Origin: Ochotona curzoniae | Taxonomy: Eukaryota > Chordata > Mammalia > Lagomorpha > Ochotonidae | DNA length: 64,000 nucleotides | Direction of reading: 5' to 3' | Assembly: GCF_017591425.1 (NCBI RefSeq) | Contig: NW_024464918.1 | Location: 25,820,001-25,884,000 of the forward strand | Shown here: positions 1 through 11,452 of the stretch, in pieces | How the letters are laid out: each line of letters opens with the position of its first letter | Position numbering within the stretch: the stretch's first letter is position 1 | Position numbers and translations under genes: made by a program | Notes under the pieces: model-generated | The model's input: only the letters and a program-made list of their open reading frames with translations | Databases searched by the model: none | What the model was told of the DNA's origin: nothing

Positions 1-113
1 GCATATATCTGGGAAGAAATTCACTGGCACAGATGTCTCAACCTCAAAGCATCCGCCACTAGGACTGCTAGAAGACAGAAAGTAAACTTCCTATTCTATC
101 AGAAATTAAGGCA

Positions 114-424
114 GGACCCAGCGCAGTTGCATGGTGCTCAAACTCCTCACCTTGCATGCACTGGAATCCCATATGGGCACCGGTTCTAATCCCAACTGTT
201 CCACTTCTCATCCAGCTCCCTGCTTGTGGCCTGGAAAGCAGTGGAGGATGGCCCAAAGCCTTGGAATCCTGCACCCATGTGGGAGACCTGGGGGAGGCTC
301 ATGGCTTCTGATCAGCTCAGCTCCAAACTGTTGCAGCCACTTGGGGAGTGAACGAACAAACAGATCTTTCTCTCTGTAAATCTCATGTTCCAATAAATAA
401 ATAAATAAATACATCTTTTTTAAA
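114..424 (+). mobile_element. C-type SINE
   Basis: Starts GGACCCAGCGCAG, carries CCCATATGGGCACCGG, GCTTGTGGCCTGGAAAGCAG and CTTGGGGAGTGAACG in the standard order, and ends in an (AAATA)n tail. A GAAATTAAG direct repeat may flank it. Full length, moderately diverged. Confidence 0.88.
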
Positions 425-1004
425 AGAAAGGAAGGAAATTAAGCATGTATGTGCACAGGCTATCACGTGCAGTCACCATGCAGACCACTGAGGACACAAG
501 CCATGGATCCAAACCTCACAGACCTTAGCATCTAAATGGATCTTATAATTTTAGTTGTAATAAGATTCAAAGACCCAAGACGCAAAGAACAAATCCCTAA
601 AGAAAAAAAAACATTAAAATGTGCATGCAAAAATCACAACTGTCATTCTACATGGTATTATCCACCAATCAGGCAATGAAGGAATTAGAATAAATACTTG
701 TGACTCCACGTCATAGTAAAATTAAGTAACAGGAAAGGAGGCCAAATTAGTGAGACTTGCTGGATTTGATCCAAAATATACTCATGCCATCTCCTCAAAT
801 ACTCCTTTGAGAAGCCAATGTGTCACTCCTCAGGGTTGTTCACACACCCAGGAAGGTATCAAAGAGCTGCTTGTCATCCCACCACTCATCCAAATGTCAG
901 ACCAGCATGGTCTTGATGGTGCAAAAAGGATACCAGCCAGCAGACCCGGCAGCCATCAATCAAGCATCCCTAGTCCTGTTGCTTCCTGTAAGAAAGAGTT
1001 GTTT
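425..1004. other. Unique intronic DNA
   Basis: AT-rich, no gene, repeat or regulatory cluster recognised. Confidence 0.6.
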
Positions 1005-1312
1005 TGTTTTTCATTTGAGAAAAACAGAGAGAGACAGAAAGACAGACAGATGACAGATAAAACTCCACACACTGACTCACTGTCCAAGCAACTCGAACAG
1101 CTAGGACTGAGCTAAGCAGAAGCCAGGAGCTGCAAACCCAATCCAGGTCTTCCACAGGTGTGTCGGGAACTCAGTTACATCAGTCATCCTCACTACTTCC
1201 CAGGGTCTGCATTAGTGGAAGCTGGAGGAAGGAGCTGGAGCTGGGTCTCAAAACCAGCTACAACAAACGGGCACTACTGCAGCATCTTAACCACAAGACC
1301 AAAACGCCCACT
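1005..1312 (-). mobile_element. C-type SINE, old
   Basis: Reverse-oriented and diverged. A purine-rich GAGAGAGACAGAAAGACAG segment is followed by AGCCAGGAGCTGC, the usual reverse copy of the SINE body, and CATCTTAACCACAAGACC, the reverse of the head. Confidence 0.65.
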
Positions 1313-2845
1313 CTAGGTAGGATACAGTTTATGCATTTATAAAACACCAGGAAAAAAAAGAAAACAGAAAAAGGAGAAGGGGGGTGGAGGGGAACATGAC
1401 CTTTCACCCAGCATGTATGTAAAAACAAACGCCTCTTGGAACCCAACTCGAGATGTCCCTAGAGGAAATGCTTTACTCTTCCTCTTCCTCCTACACACTA
1501 CACAAAGCACTTTCGCCATGACCATCCTTCCAGGCAGGGCGGCTTTTGAAAGGCAGCTCTTGGGCAATCTATAACTTCCTAAAATGTTTCTACGTGCTCA
1601 ACTTGGGAGCACGCTATCCAGGAGTATCCCAGACAAAACCCCCTCACCTCTGCAGCTGATTCCAGGTCTGCCAACACCAGAAGGGCACTAGAGTAAATTT
1701 CTGTGTAGCTTCCGAAGACAGTGAGTGGTCCTAGATGAGAGGTCTGTGAAGTGAAGAGAGATGGTGGAGTGTTGCATCCAAGGGTACTACAACTGCCAAG
1801 GTCCTGTGAAGGAGGCCGTGAGCAGCAAAGGGAGCAGAGACATCACAACAGTGATGCAAAAGAAGACTGAGAGGCAAAGGGGCAGGTTGCCATATTGTTC
1901 CAAGAGCAATGCAAGGCTACTAAGACATTTTAAGCAATGAGGGGACAAGAGAACATTTTCCTTTTGAAAAGCTATTTTGGCTATACTGGCAGCCACAAGC
2001 TAATCAATGAGTCCTGGTGACAAACACTAATAGTCACTGAATAGGCATTACTCTTTGAGACACCAAGACAGAAGACGGTTGAGGCAGCAGGGACCGGAAG
2101 AAGGGTCAAGTGAAAAGAAACTCTGGCTTAGCTCATGCAACTCAAGCAACATTGTCATCAGCTGGAACTTGCAGGAAATGCAGAGCCTTGAGCCCCATCT
2201 CATAACCTGCCCTGTGACAAGGTCTCCAAGAGACCTGATCATACATTCAAGTTTCAGAAGCTCCAACATAGAATAGGACCCAGTTGTCAGAGATCGCCCA
2301 CCACACTGACAGCATCTTCATCTTTTAACATGACTTAAAACAGACTCTGTAACAGAGCTGCAAAATGCAAATAGCTGCCCTAAGCTTTAAGAAAACAAGA
2401 TTCACAGATGAGGACTGCTTCGAGAGAATTCACTCTCTAACCATCCAGGAGGGAAAGTCTGCAGCCAGATGTTCTACAAAATATAAGCAACCAAGCAGGT
2501 TGAGCACAGACAAGGACACATCCTTTGTCCATCCCCAGAAGCAATACTTATTGCATGTACGAAATCCAGTCTCTGCCACAGCTTCCAGAAGCATCCATAA
2601 ATAAGGTATCTTTGTGGTGACTCTCAACAGTCAACATAACTATTCAGCTTGCTGCTGCAGATCCACATTTCTACCTAATTATGAAAACAGTTGGCTCCGT
2701 CCTTACCTTTCTGTGACGCCTAAAGTAAGTCCTTTAATCATTAGGTGTCCCAGCTTTTCCCCATCCTCAAAACATGAACCCTAGCATTTATCCCCCAAGG
2801 ATGCTCTAGAGATTATGAAAATAATGTTTTCAAGGACTATGTAGT
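1313..2845. other. Unique intronic DNA
   Basis: About 1.5 kb without recognisable repeats or coding signal. Short open frames here have no family resemblance. Confidence 0.55.
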
Positions 2846-2960
2846 TCATAAAGCTTTGATTGTGCCACTCTGTTACTCAGCTTACAGTGGCTTCCCAGTA
2901 TCACTGTAGCCCCCAAAGCTTACACAACCAAATGCAAAGCACAGATACTAACAGCCAAAC
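2846..2960 (+). mobile_element. L2 fragment (tentative)
   Basis: TTACTCAGCTTACAGTGGCTTCCCAGT and AACCAAATGC(A)AAG resemble the internal part of the L2 3' region. Short and diverged. Confidence 0.35.
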
Positions 2961-3475
2961 CACTCACAGCTCCTGACTCAACACTTCATCCAGTAAGCTT
3001 TCCAGTTGACATGGGGATCCTGCTGCCAAACCCCGCCCCCAAATCCATGGCCATGTGTGTTCATCCATGCAATTTACATGAGCAAACATAGGGGTTAGGG
3101 TGGAAAGTTCACAGGTATACCAGGTGAAAGGAACAGAAATCCGCAGAGGACTGCCACTGACAAACCCATCATCCAAGGACAAACTGAAGCAGGTTCCAAA
3201 GGAATGCAGCACAGAGCACAGATAGACAAACAAGGCGAGGCCAAAGCCTGCAAAGGCCAGGGGCCACAGGTCCAGGAAGCCCAGTCAAGATGTCTGGACT
3301 TCACCCTAAGAAACGTGAGTGGAAATGGTAATCACGCTTAGCCCCCTGTGAGCTCCCTCAGTGAAGGAAGAAGGTGATCCCTGCAGACTCCAAAGATTCA
3401 GAATATCTGTGGGATTTTATGAACAGCACATTGCTCTTATAACCAGAAACTGCTATCATGGAACTATAGATCCAT

Positions 3476-3615
3476 TAGGAACTTCAGCAATCATTTATTC
3501 TAATCCCATATTTTAAAGATAAGAGAACTACTATCCTCAGAGATTAAATTATTTGCGCAAAGAGAGCTAATTTATAGCAAAACCAATACTAAAATCCAAA
3601 GCTCATGACTCCTGG
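3476..3615 (-). mobile_element. MIR relic (tentative)
   Basis: Resembles the reverse MIR core: AATCCCATATTTTAAAGATAAGAGAAC..., then a degraded version of the usual GCTAGTAAGTGGCAGAGC segment. Confidence 0.4.
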
Positions 3616-3644
3616 ATATTATAAACATTCTGATACAAGAACCA

Positions 3645-3900
3645 ACACATTCATTCATTCATTCAGTTATTATCTATGCATCAGATGCCACTCTAAGCAC
3701 TGGTAATGCACAGATGGGCAACAAACACCTTTGCCCTTATGGAGTTCCCATTCTGGTAAGGACAAAGAGACCAAGCTATAACAACAACAACAGCAACATC
3801 ATAATAATCATCATCATAACAAACAGAGGAAATCACATAGTACGTTAGGAGGAGATAAGTGCCACCAAAAATATTGAAAGCAGAATAGTGATACAAATTA
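3645..3900 (-). mobile_element. L2 3'-end relic
   Basis: Begins (TTCA)n and then GCATCAGATGCCACTCTAAG..., GCCCTTATGGAGTTCCCATTCTGG and GATAAGTGCCA. These match in order the reverse of the L2 3' end. A short AAC/ATC-rich expansion lies at 3781-3822. Confidence 0.65.
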
Positions 3901-3944
3901 GGATTATAAAGTCAGACTTTACTGAGAATGCGGCACTGAAGAGC

Positions 3945-4245
3945 TTTTTTTAAAAAGATTTATTTATTTGAATGTCAGAGTGATGGAGAGAATAAGATCT
4001 TCCTCCCACCGGTTCAGTATCCAAACGAAAGCCAGGAACAAAGAACTCCATTCTGGTCTTCCATATAGGAAGCAGGGCCCATAGGGTAGCAGGGTTCCTA
4101 GTACTTGGACATTTGTTGTTGCCTTCCCAAGCACATTCACAGGGAATGGGATCAGAAGTAAAGCAAATGGGACTTTAACCCATGCTCACATGGGATGCTG
4201 GGTTTGTAGGTGGTGACTTAACGCTCTGTATTACAATGTTAGTTG
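3945..4245 (-). mobile_element. C-type SINE
   Basis: Reverse orientation: AAAAAGATTTATTTATTTG tail, GATCTTCCTCCCACCGG, and the reverse head near 4200-4245. Diverged but complete in outline. Confidence 0.75.
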
Positions 4246-4830
4246 TGACATGTAAAGCAAAAGAGAAGGTCCTTGCAGGACACTGAAGATGTGAGAGGTA
4301 CATGCTTTCCACCCATTTCAGCATCACACACCTGTATAAAGTGACAGATAGCAGATTCTAAGGAGAAATGTAGCCTTTTTGCAAACATACTGACACCGAT
4401 TCACTACTTTCAACAAACAAAAATTCACAATTCTTAACTAAAATGAAACAGAGAAAAACAATTCTCCTTCTGGCTTTAATAAGAGGTCTTGATAGGCAGA
4501 TAAAGTGGAATGCAATGAAAAAGTGGATAAGGAGGGAATTTCAAGCTGGAAGCAAAACAAGTACATACTCTACATTTTGATAATGAACCAAGCCAATTTC
4601 TTTCAGTTACTGCCAAATATGGATTAAAATTTGGGTCACCTCCTGACGACACCAGAAATGAAACCGAGATTGGCACCAAGTTCCCCAAACCTGATGAAGA
4701 CTTGCTCAGAAGACAGAAAAAGAGAGTAACAAAAGAGGAAGAATGATGGAAACGACAAAGACTGTTAAAACTTGGCCTGGCCTTCTTTTTCGGACGAGGC
4801 TGGGCACTGGTAAAAGGTCAGTAAGATAAT
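4246..4830. other. Unique intronic DNA
   Basis: Nothing recognised. Confidence 0.5.
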
Positions 4831-4831
4831 T

Positions 4832-4995
4832 CCAAGAGCCTATTGCTTCCTGAGCAAGCCTACAACAAACTTGTAAGGTAGGTTGCTTTCAGCAGACTAA
4901 CTACACAGATGACAAAACATATGTAAATGAGTGTCAGAGGTTAGAACACCCACACGACAAACCAGCAACACATAGAGGACTAGAACCAGGTCCAC
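4832..4995 (-). mobile_element. MIR relic (tentative)
   Basis: CAACAAACTTGTAAGGTAGG, GATGACAAAAC and ACTAGAACCAGGTCC follow the order of a reverse MIR. Confidence 0.45.
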
Positions 4996-7668
4996 CCAAT
5001 TTCAAAATTTTCATCTCTGGTCTGTTTCTGTATGATCCATGAGCTAAGAATAGTCTATGCATTAATAAAAAATCATAAACATGAAAACAAAACAGAACAT
5101 ATGATGGGGAGCCTATGAAGTGCACAAAGCCTACAGTGTTTTCTATCTGACCCTTCACAGAAAGCCTACCGATTCACAATACCAGCCACAAGCAGGTTCA
5201 AAGCTAGCTCCATTTACAGTGTTTTGTTTCCCAGACTGTCAACATCATCACAAGGAGAAAGAGGCTCTGGAAGATGGAGAACTGACTCTCATACTCTCAC
5301 TCCACCTGCCCGCAGGAGACAGAACTCCATGGCCCAGCAGAGGCAGTCCTCTTCCTCTCTTTCATCTCCCTGGTAGCCTTATCTCCCATTCTCTAGGATC
5401 TTAGCTCCCAAACACCATGCTAAGGCAACTCAGTGTGCCCACTCCCAGTGATGCCAAATACTTTAAAACAATCTCTTATTTCTCCCTCTCCAAAACTAAA
5501 TTCTCTAGTTAGATCACAGCCTGATATCCCAAATCAGTTTATCCCAGTACAGGTAAGATCTGTCATCTATCTAGGAGGCAGAGTCCTCTCTTTTTCCTTG
5601 ATGACTTTGTCCAACACCCCAGGCCAGCATGGTGAAATGCAGTTGCCTCGGCCAATTCCCCATCTTGGCACTATACCCCCAACTTCCATCTTTGCAGTAT
5701 CCTAATATTCTCAAGGAGCAGGGGATATCAGCATATTTATTTTATGTACCTTTGATTCTACTTTGGGTTCAAGTCAGATAAGCTTCAGGGACGTAGCACA
5801 TGATGCTACAAGCTGCCAATGAAAACCATGCTCAGGGATTCCACTCAAACTCAGCTTCAACTCATCTTGCCAAGACGAGTTATAAACTGCAAGGAGTCTG
5901 GGTCCTGCAGCCATCCTTTTGAGGTAAGAGATCCAGGCAGGTTCAAAGTCAAAAAGTTTCTAGCCTTTCTAGCCAGACAGCACAAGAAATTCTCGTTGTT
6001 GGTTCCTTTCTATCTCCCCAGTCAAAATGCCCTGTCTTGTTTAAAGTAGCTAGAATGGAAGCAGCACATGCACAAATGTGCCTACTCAAAGTGACAGAGC
6101 AGGGTATAGCAAAAACTTAGCTGTCAGTCAGATTCCTAACCAACGCTCAGCATCCACACTATAATGGAAGAAGGTCATCAGATACTCCCTCCGTATCCAA
6201 AATACATGGGGCTCCCAAGGAGATGTCAGAGCCCCTTATTAACACCAAGTATTTTTCCCAGAGCTGGAACTAGCAAGACTAAGAACCATGACTCTCACAA
6301 TCAGTACTTCAAATTAATATCCTTTATCTCCTCCCACCCCAAACCACTGCCCACTTCTCACCCCCAAACCTCTAAGGGAAAATAAAACAAAGCAAAAAAG
6401 CAAAAGGGCTATAACAATCAGTGGGCGAGTTACCCTGCTTCTGTTATTTCCAAGGTTGCTTGGCAACCAGTCTCAGCCTGGTCATTCCAGCGGACATTCA
6501 GAGGCAGGAATGTTTGACCTCCAGGTCAGGCCACACATCCGGTCTGCAGCCCTACTACTCTAGGGCCAGGGTGGGTCCCTGCCACAGTACAAAGCCGGTA
6601 GGACATAGCACATTGGTTTCTGTCTCTCCCACACTGGCAAAATCCCTGCAACCTCGCTGCCGCCAATAAGTATCAGCAACGGAATATGTCCTGCAACAGA
6701 TTCAAAATGTTTTCAGAAACAGCTTGTTGGGGATAAGACACTGCAAATGAGCAGAGTAGAAGGTCTGGTACAGAGGACAGCTCGTGTTTCAGGTCTGGGG
6801 TTTTCCTGAGCCCTCTGCCACTGCTCCTCCCGAGCTGTGCTCCAGAAAGCTGCTCACAGAGCAAAGCCACAGGCCCTCTGTCTCTACGTCATGAGCCAAT
6901 TTCCAAAGACGCAGAAGGCCAGGGGGACAGAGAAGCCTGCATTTGGTAAGGCCTTTTAGAATCAAGTGTGTTCCTGAATCTCTGCGTGGTCAGGACCCTG
7001 GAGAAGGAGGAAAAGAATGTGGGTCAGTAAGTCTCTGGGGCTTAGACGTCACAAAACAGGGCATCTGTGAGTGCCAAGACAGAGGCGACGCTGTTGGTGT
7101 TCTCTCCCCGCCCACTGCTACACTAAATGTCCAAGAATGGTGGTGTTCCACAAAAGTCACAAGAGACCTGAGCGGGAGAAAGACAGAGGCAGACTCTACC
7201 GCTTAAGGCCTCCTCACAAGCCAGGAAACTAAAAGGTCGTATGAGGAACACTGTGTTTTGCTGGCTAAATTCCAATCACGCACATTTGGAAATGAACTGA
7301 GAGCAACCCTGGAAGAGTCCAGATGAGGTCTGAGACAAATTTTTCAGGGAAACCATGTCTGGGTGGTATCCACTGGAAGAACAAGGGATGTGCTGCAGCA
7401 CAGAAACACAGTCAGTAAACGACTTACAGAGGCCTGAAACATGAACAGAGTGGAAGCAACATTCTTTAAAATCCTGGAAGGGAAAATGAAAAGTTAGTCC
7501 TTCACAACTGACTGAGGCTTAGCAAGTACACTTTCTCACCTGTACTACTCTAACTAAAAAGATGTCAAAACATAACACCTTTAACAGGTGGTGGGCAGAG
7601 TGAAGTGAATGTATACTGTAAGAGTCAAAAGCTCTCCTTTTAAAGCAGCTTCATTTACATCAGCAAAT
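4996..7668. other. Repeat-poor intronic block
   Basis: The longest repeat-poor stretch in the left part (about 2.7 kb). No coding similarity in any frame. It contains an X-box-like palindrome and a nuclear-receptor half-site pair at 6454-6528, annotated separately. Confidence 0.5.
6454..6528. promoter_or_regulatory. Candidate enhancer: RFX X-box plus nuclear-receptor half-site pair
   Basis: GGTTGCTTGGCAACC at 6454-6468 fits the RFX X-box rule (RYYNYY-N-RRNRAC) on both arms. Forty-six bases on, TGACCTCCAGGTCA at 6515-6528 is two perfect AGGTCA half-sites in everted arrangement with a 2-bp spacer. Both lie in repeat-poor intron-1 DNA. Binding is inferred from motif fit only. Confidence 0.35.
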
Positions 7669-8021
7669 TACCCTGTTCATTTATTTTTTTAAGATTTATT
7701 TATTTATTGGAAAGTCAGATATATAGAGAGGAGGAGAGACAGAGAGGAAGATCTTCCGTCTGATGATTCACTCCCCAAGTGACCACAACGGCAGATGCTA
7801 TGTCGATCCAAAGCCAGGATCCAGGAACTTCACCCAGGTCTCCCACACGGGTGCAGGGTCCTAAAGCTTTGGGCTGTCCTCTTTCCCAGGCCACAAGCAG
7901 GGAGCTGGATGGGAAGTGGAGCTGCCAGGATTAGAACTGGTGCCAATATGGGATCCTGGCGCGTTCAAGGCGAGGACCTAAGCCGCTAGGCCACGCTGCC
8001 AGGCCCTACCCTGTTCATTTA
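7669..8021 (-). mobile_element. C-type SINE with target-site duplication
   Basis: Reverse-oriented full-length element, 7684-8006, from AAGATTTATTTATTTATTGG to CTGCCAGGCCC. It is flanked by a perfect 15-bp duplication TACCCTGTTCATTTA at 7669-7683 and 8007-8021. Close to the young consensus. Confidence 0.95.
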
Positions 8022-8159
8022 AGACCACTGTCAGCCCTTTGCTTCAATATGTGGAGATTAAAAAAGCAAACAGCCTGTAGAATTTTAACTGGCCCAGGCA
8101 GGTAGACCCCAGCTTCCTGCATCTTGCTACTTATGGCATAGATTTACAAATAACACATT

Positions 8160-8455
8160 CTCAGAGTCAAGTGTTGTGGCCTAACAGGCTGTGCAACTAC
8201 CTGCAACTCAGGCATCCCACGTGACAGTCAGTTTGGGTCCCAGATATTCCACTTCCAGTTCAGCTCCCTGCTAATGCACTAGGGAAAACAGCAGAGGATA
8301 GCCCAAGTGCTTAAGCCCCTGACACTCATGTTAAGAGACTCAGATGAAGCTCCAGGCTCCTAGCTTCAGCTTTGCCAAGCCCTGGCTGTTACAGTAATTT
8401 GGAACCAGGGCGGCAGGTGATGAAATCCTTACCTCTGTCTTTCAAAGAAATATTA
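8160..8455 (+). mobile_element. C-type SINE, older copy
   Basis: Diverged plus-strand copy: GTTGTGGCCTAACAGGC, CATCCCACGTGAC, TTCAGCTCCCTGCTAATGC, then the CCTCTGTCTTTCAAAGAAATA end. Its A-rich tail runs straight into the pentanucleotide array. Confidence 0.75.
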
Positions 8456-8593
8456 AAGAGAAGAGAAGAGAAGAGAAGAGAAGAGAAGAGAAGAGAAGAG
8501 AAGAGAAGAGAAGAGAAGAGAAGAGAAGAGAAGAGAAGAGAAGAGAAGAGAAGAGAAGAGAAGAGAAGAGAAGAGAAGAGAAGAGAAGAGAAG
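8455..8593 (+). repeat. (AAGAG)n pentanucleotide microsatellite
   Basis: About 28 uninterrupted AAGAG units seeded at the 3' tail of the SINE just upstream. The strand is fully purine, with a pyrimidine complement. It gives spurious open frames of KREE repeats on one strand and SLLF repeats on the other. Confidence 0.97.
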
Positions 8594-8632
8594 TTAGAGA
8601 AAAAGCCCTGAATGACCCTGGTGAAGAGGAAG

Positions 8633-8932
8633 ATCGGACCCAACTAAATCCTCACCTTGCATACACAAAGATCCCATATAGGTATGAGTTTGTGTCCCAG
8701 CTGCTCCACTTCCTATCTGTCTCCCTAGTTGTGGCCCAGGAAAGCAGAAGAAGATGGCCCACAGCCTTGGGACCCTGCACCTGCACAGGAGTTTAGAAGA
8801 AGCTCCTGGCTTTGGATCAGCTCAGCTCTGGCCATTGCAGCTACCTGAGGAGTGAACCAGCAGATCTTTGTCTCTCCTTCTCTCTGTAAATTTGACTTTC
8901 CAATAAAAATAAATAAAATCTTTGAAACAATG
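8633..8932 (+). mobile_element. C-type SINE
   Basis: GGACCCAACTAAATCCTCACC head, GATCCCATATAGG, TTGTGGCCCAGGAAAGCAG, and a TCCAATAAAAATAAATAAAATC tail. Full length, with a short spacer after the AAGAG array. Confidence 0.85.
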
Positions 8933-9259
8933 GAAGCGGGTTACAGTATCAATCTAACTCATAGTTCTGACTCTTGCTGGAGTTATCCCAAAGGTTGACT
9001 GGACCATCATCAAATAAGAGCATCACACCTTGTCCAACCAGGATATAATCTCTAAGGTTAAATAAAATCTCAGGAGAACAACCAAGTGCTACTGCTTGAG
9101 GGCATCAGTACTTGGAGCTGCTTCTGAAACACTGAGTCAAGTGGTTCAGAAGGGCTCTCAGAAGGCACATAACAACACAAACTGGGGAGTCAGGAGAGTG
9201 AGACACCATAAGGACTACAAGCAGCAGACAAGATTAAGGGGACAAGAGAGGGACAGACA

Positions 9260-9470
9260 CTTCAACACTAGCTCAGGTGGTCAAGGAGATCCTCAGCGAG
9301 GACCTCTGGCTGACACCTGGAGACGACATCAACTGCGTGCCAATGGAGCAAGGGCATTCCAAAGGGTGGCAGTGGGAAAGGTCATATGGCTGGAAGGCAA
9401 GTAAGTGTTAGAGGAATCTGAGAGCAGAGAAGCTCAGGCACTGTGAGGGCCAAGAGGAGGGGGCAGACAG
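9260..9470 (-). mobile_element. L2 fragment (tentative)
   Basis: CAAGGAGATCCTC, GAGCAAGGGCATTCCAAAG and AGTGGGAAAGGTCATATGGC are in the order of a reverse L2 3' region (the GAGCATTCCAGGCAGAGG type segment). Confidence 0.5.
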
Positions 9471-9539
9471 GCAGGAGGCAAAGCGAGCAAAAGTTTGATA
9501 AAGCAAGGCAACATAAGTCATAACAGAGTTAAATTTGGG

Positions 9540-9836
9540 AGGAGGCAGTTAGCTTGATGGTTAAAATGTCTATGTCTCACAACAGAGTTTGTAGGTTTAA
9601 CAACCCACTCCACTCCTCACTGCGGCTTCCTGCTAGTGTACACACCGTGAGGCAGGAGTGACAGCTGAAGGAACTGGGTTCCCAATGCTAATGTAGGAGG
9701 CCCGGCTAAGTTCAGCCTGACCCCACAGGAGTCAGTGTTGTGACTGGTCATTGTGAGTGAACCGGCATATGGGAACACACTGACTCATTCTTGTGCTCTC
9801 TATGTGACTATCAAATAAATAATTTTTTTAACAAAG
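9540..9836 (+). mobile_element. C-type SINE, old
   Basis: Diverged: TAGCTTGATGGTTAAAATG head, CTTCCTGCTAGTGTACAC, and a GTGACTATCAAATAAATAA tail. Confidence 0.65.
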
Positions 9837-10504
9837 AAAGAAAGAGGAGCTCCCTCATTCTGGATCCCCTAATAAGCCAGCCTAGACACATACTCAGAAT
9901 GCCTTGTGCTGTTGTTCTCCTCGCGGCTGGTCAGGTGATCAAGCTAGCAAAGAGGAATGTGTGTATGTGTGGGAAAGAAGGGTAGTGTAGGGGGGGCAAC
10001 AAAACTTATCAGGGTTGGGGATGGAAGCCACAATTCTCTCCATAATGCCAACAGTTGCATCAAGGCAACTGTGTGTAAGCGTTGCAAGGCTCTTGTGCTA
10101 GCCTCAGGGAAGAATCTGCGTGGGAGGCCATCAATTGCTCAAGAGGCTGGTGGTGTCCACCCCTCAGCAGTGAGACAGGGTGGAGATGGGGGGACACTTT
10201 GCTTTTTTACCATGATTTTTGAAAGTCACCATCCCTGTCAGTCCTAAAGAGACTACAATATCTCATGATACAGTATACTAAAAACCAAGACGTTTGGATT
10301 AAGTTCAATAGAATACTACTAGCTAGAATTCAAGGTCCAGACTAATTCCTGGAGGTAACTCCTAAAACAAGAATTCATCTCCAATGAGGAAACCAGTGAC
10401 TCAGATGAAGACAGAGAGAGCACAATGACAATCTCTTTAACTTCTATATCATTATTATCTTACAAAGGCGGAAGTAATTATACATTTGATAAGCAAAAGC
10501 TGCT
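9837..10504. other. Unique intronic DNA
   Basis: No gene or repeat recognised. Confidence 0.5.
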
Positions 10505-10630
10505 GCAATTGTATGCCACGTACTTTGGGCAGAGTACCTCATGTGATCCTTCCAGGGCTCCCAAGTAAGTACTATAACACCCATTTTACAAATGAGGAAA
10601 CAGAAGATTTGAAGGGGCTAGGCTAAGCCT
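10505..10630 (-). mobile_element. MIR relic
   Basis: ATGTGATCCTTCCAGGGCTC, ACACCCATTTTACAAATGAG and GAAACAGAAG follow the reverse MIR core. Confidence 0.65.
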
Positions 10631-10639
10631 ATAGAGTCA

Positions 10640-10855
10640 GCACTATTACATAGGTTAAGAACCAATGGGCAGATGCCAGACCAAGGTTCAAACCCCAACT
10701 CCAACTCTTTCTGGTGATATGAATTACTTTTCAATGTCTTGGTTTTCTAACCTACAACTGGGGACTGTAACACATAACTCCTGAGATTTTCAAGGCTCAA
10801 GGAACTAACATTGGCAAAACACTTAAAAAAAAAAACCCTGGTGCACAGTGAAGAC
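10640..10855 (+). mobile_element. MIR relic
   Basis: TTAAGAACCAATGGGCAGATGCC, GGTTCAAACCCCAACTCC and ACTGGGGACTGTAACA follow the forward MIR. It abuts the reverse MIR on its left. Confidence 0.6.
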
Positions 10856-11072
10856 TTACGCAGTGCTAGCATTACTATTATCACGGTTCAAATAATTTTA
10901 ACATCATGCCTTCAACACACAGGACCCTTCTTTCAATGAAACTCAGGAAAAATATGTTCTCTTGGTCACTAGGATCTGCTCAATTAGTGAGATAGATAAA
11001 TAGATGGAGACAGGCAGAGAGACAGGAAAAGGAAAGCAGGCCAAGAACAGCAAGGCAAGAGATGTAGATTTT

Positions 11073-11452
11073 AAAAATGGGAACAGAGGGCCCAGTGCAG
11101 TGGCCTAGCGGCTAAAGTCCTCGCCTTGAACGCCCAGGATCCCATATGGGCGCCGGTTCTAATCCCAGCAGCTCCACTTCCCATCCAGCTCCCTGCTTAT
11201 AGCCTGGGAAAGCAGTTGAGGATGGGCCAAAGCCTTGGGATCCTGCACCCACACAGGAGACCTGGGTGCACCCACACAGGAGACCTGGGTGAAGCTCCTG
11301 GATCCTGGCTTTGGATCGACATAGCATCAGCCATTGTGGTCACTTGGGGAGTGAATCATCAGATGGAAGATCTTCCACTCTGTCTCTCCTCTTTTCTATA
11401 TATCTAACTTTGCAATAAAAATAAAATAAATCTTTTAAAAAATGGGAACAGA
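11073..11452 (+). mobile_element. C-type SINE with internal 23-bp tandem duplication
   Basis: Element at 11088-11437 flanked by a perfect 15-bp duplication AAAAATGGGAACAGA (11073-11087, 11438-11452). The unit GCACCCACACAGGAGACCTGGGT is present twice in tandem at 11245-11290; other copies in the window have it once. Confidence 0.95.

Noticed and set aside
8372..8643. Charged and hydrophobic repeat proteins (KREE, SLLF) over the AAGAG array
   Set aside because: A pentanucleotide array is open in every frame; this is low-complexity translation.
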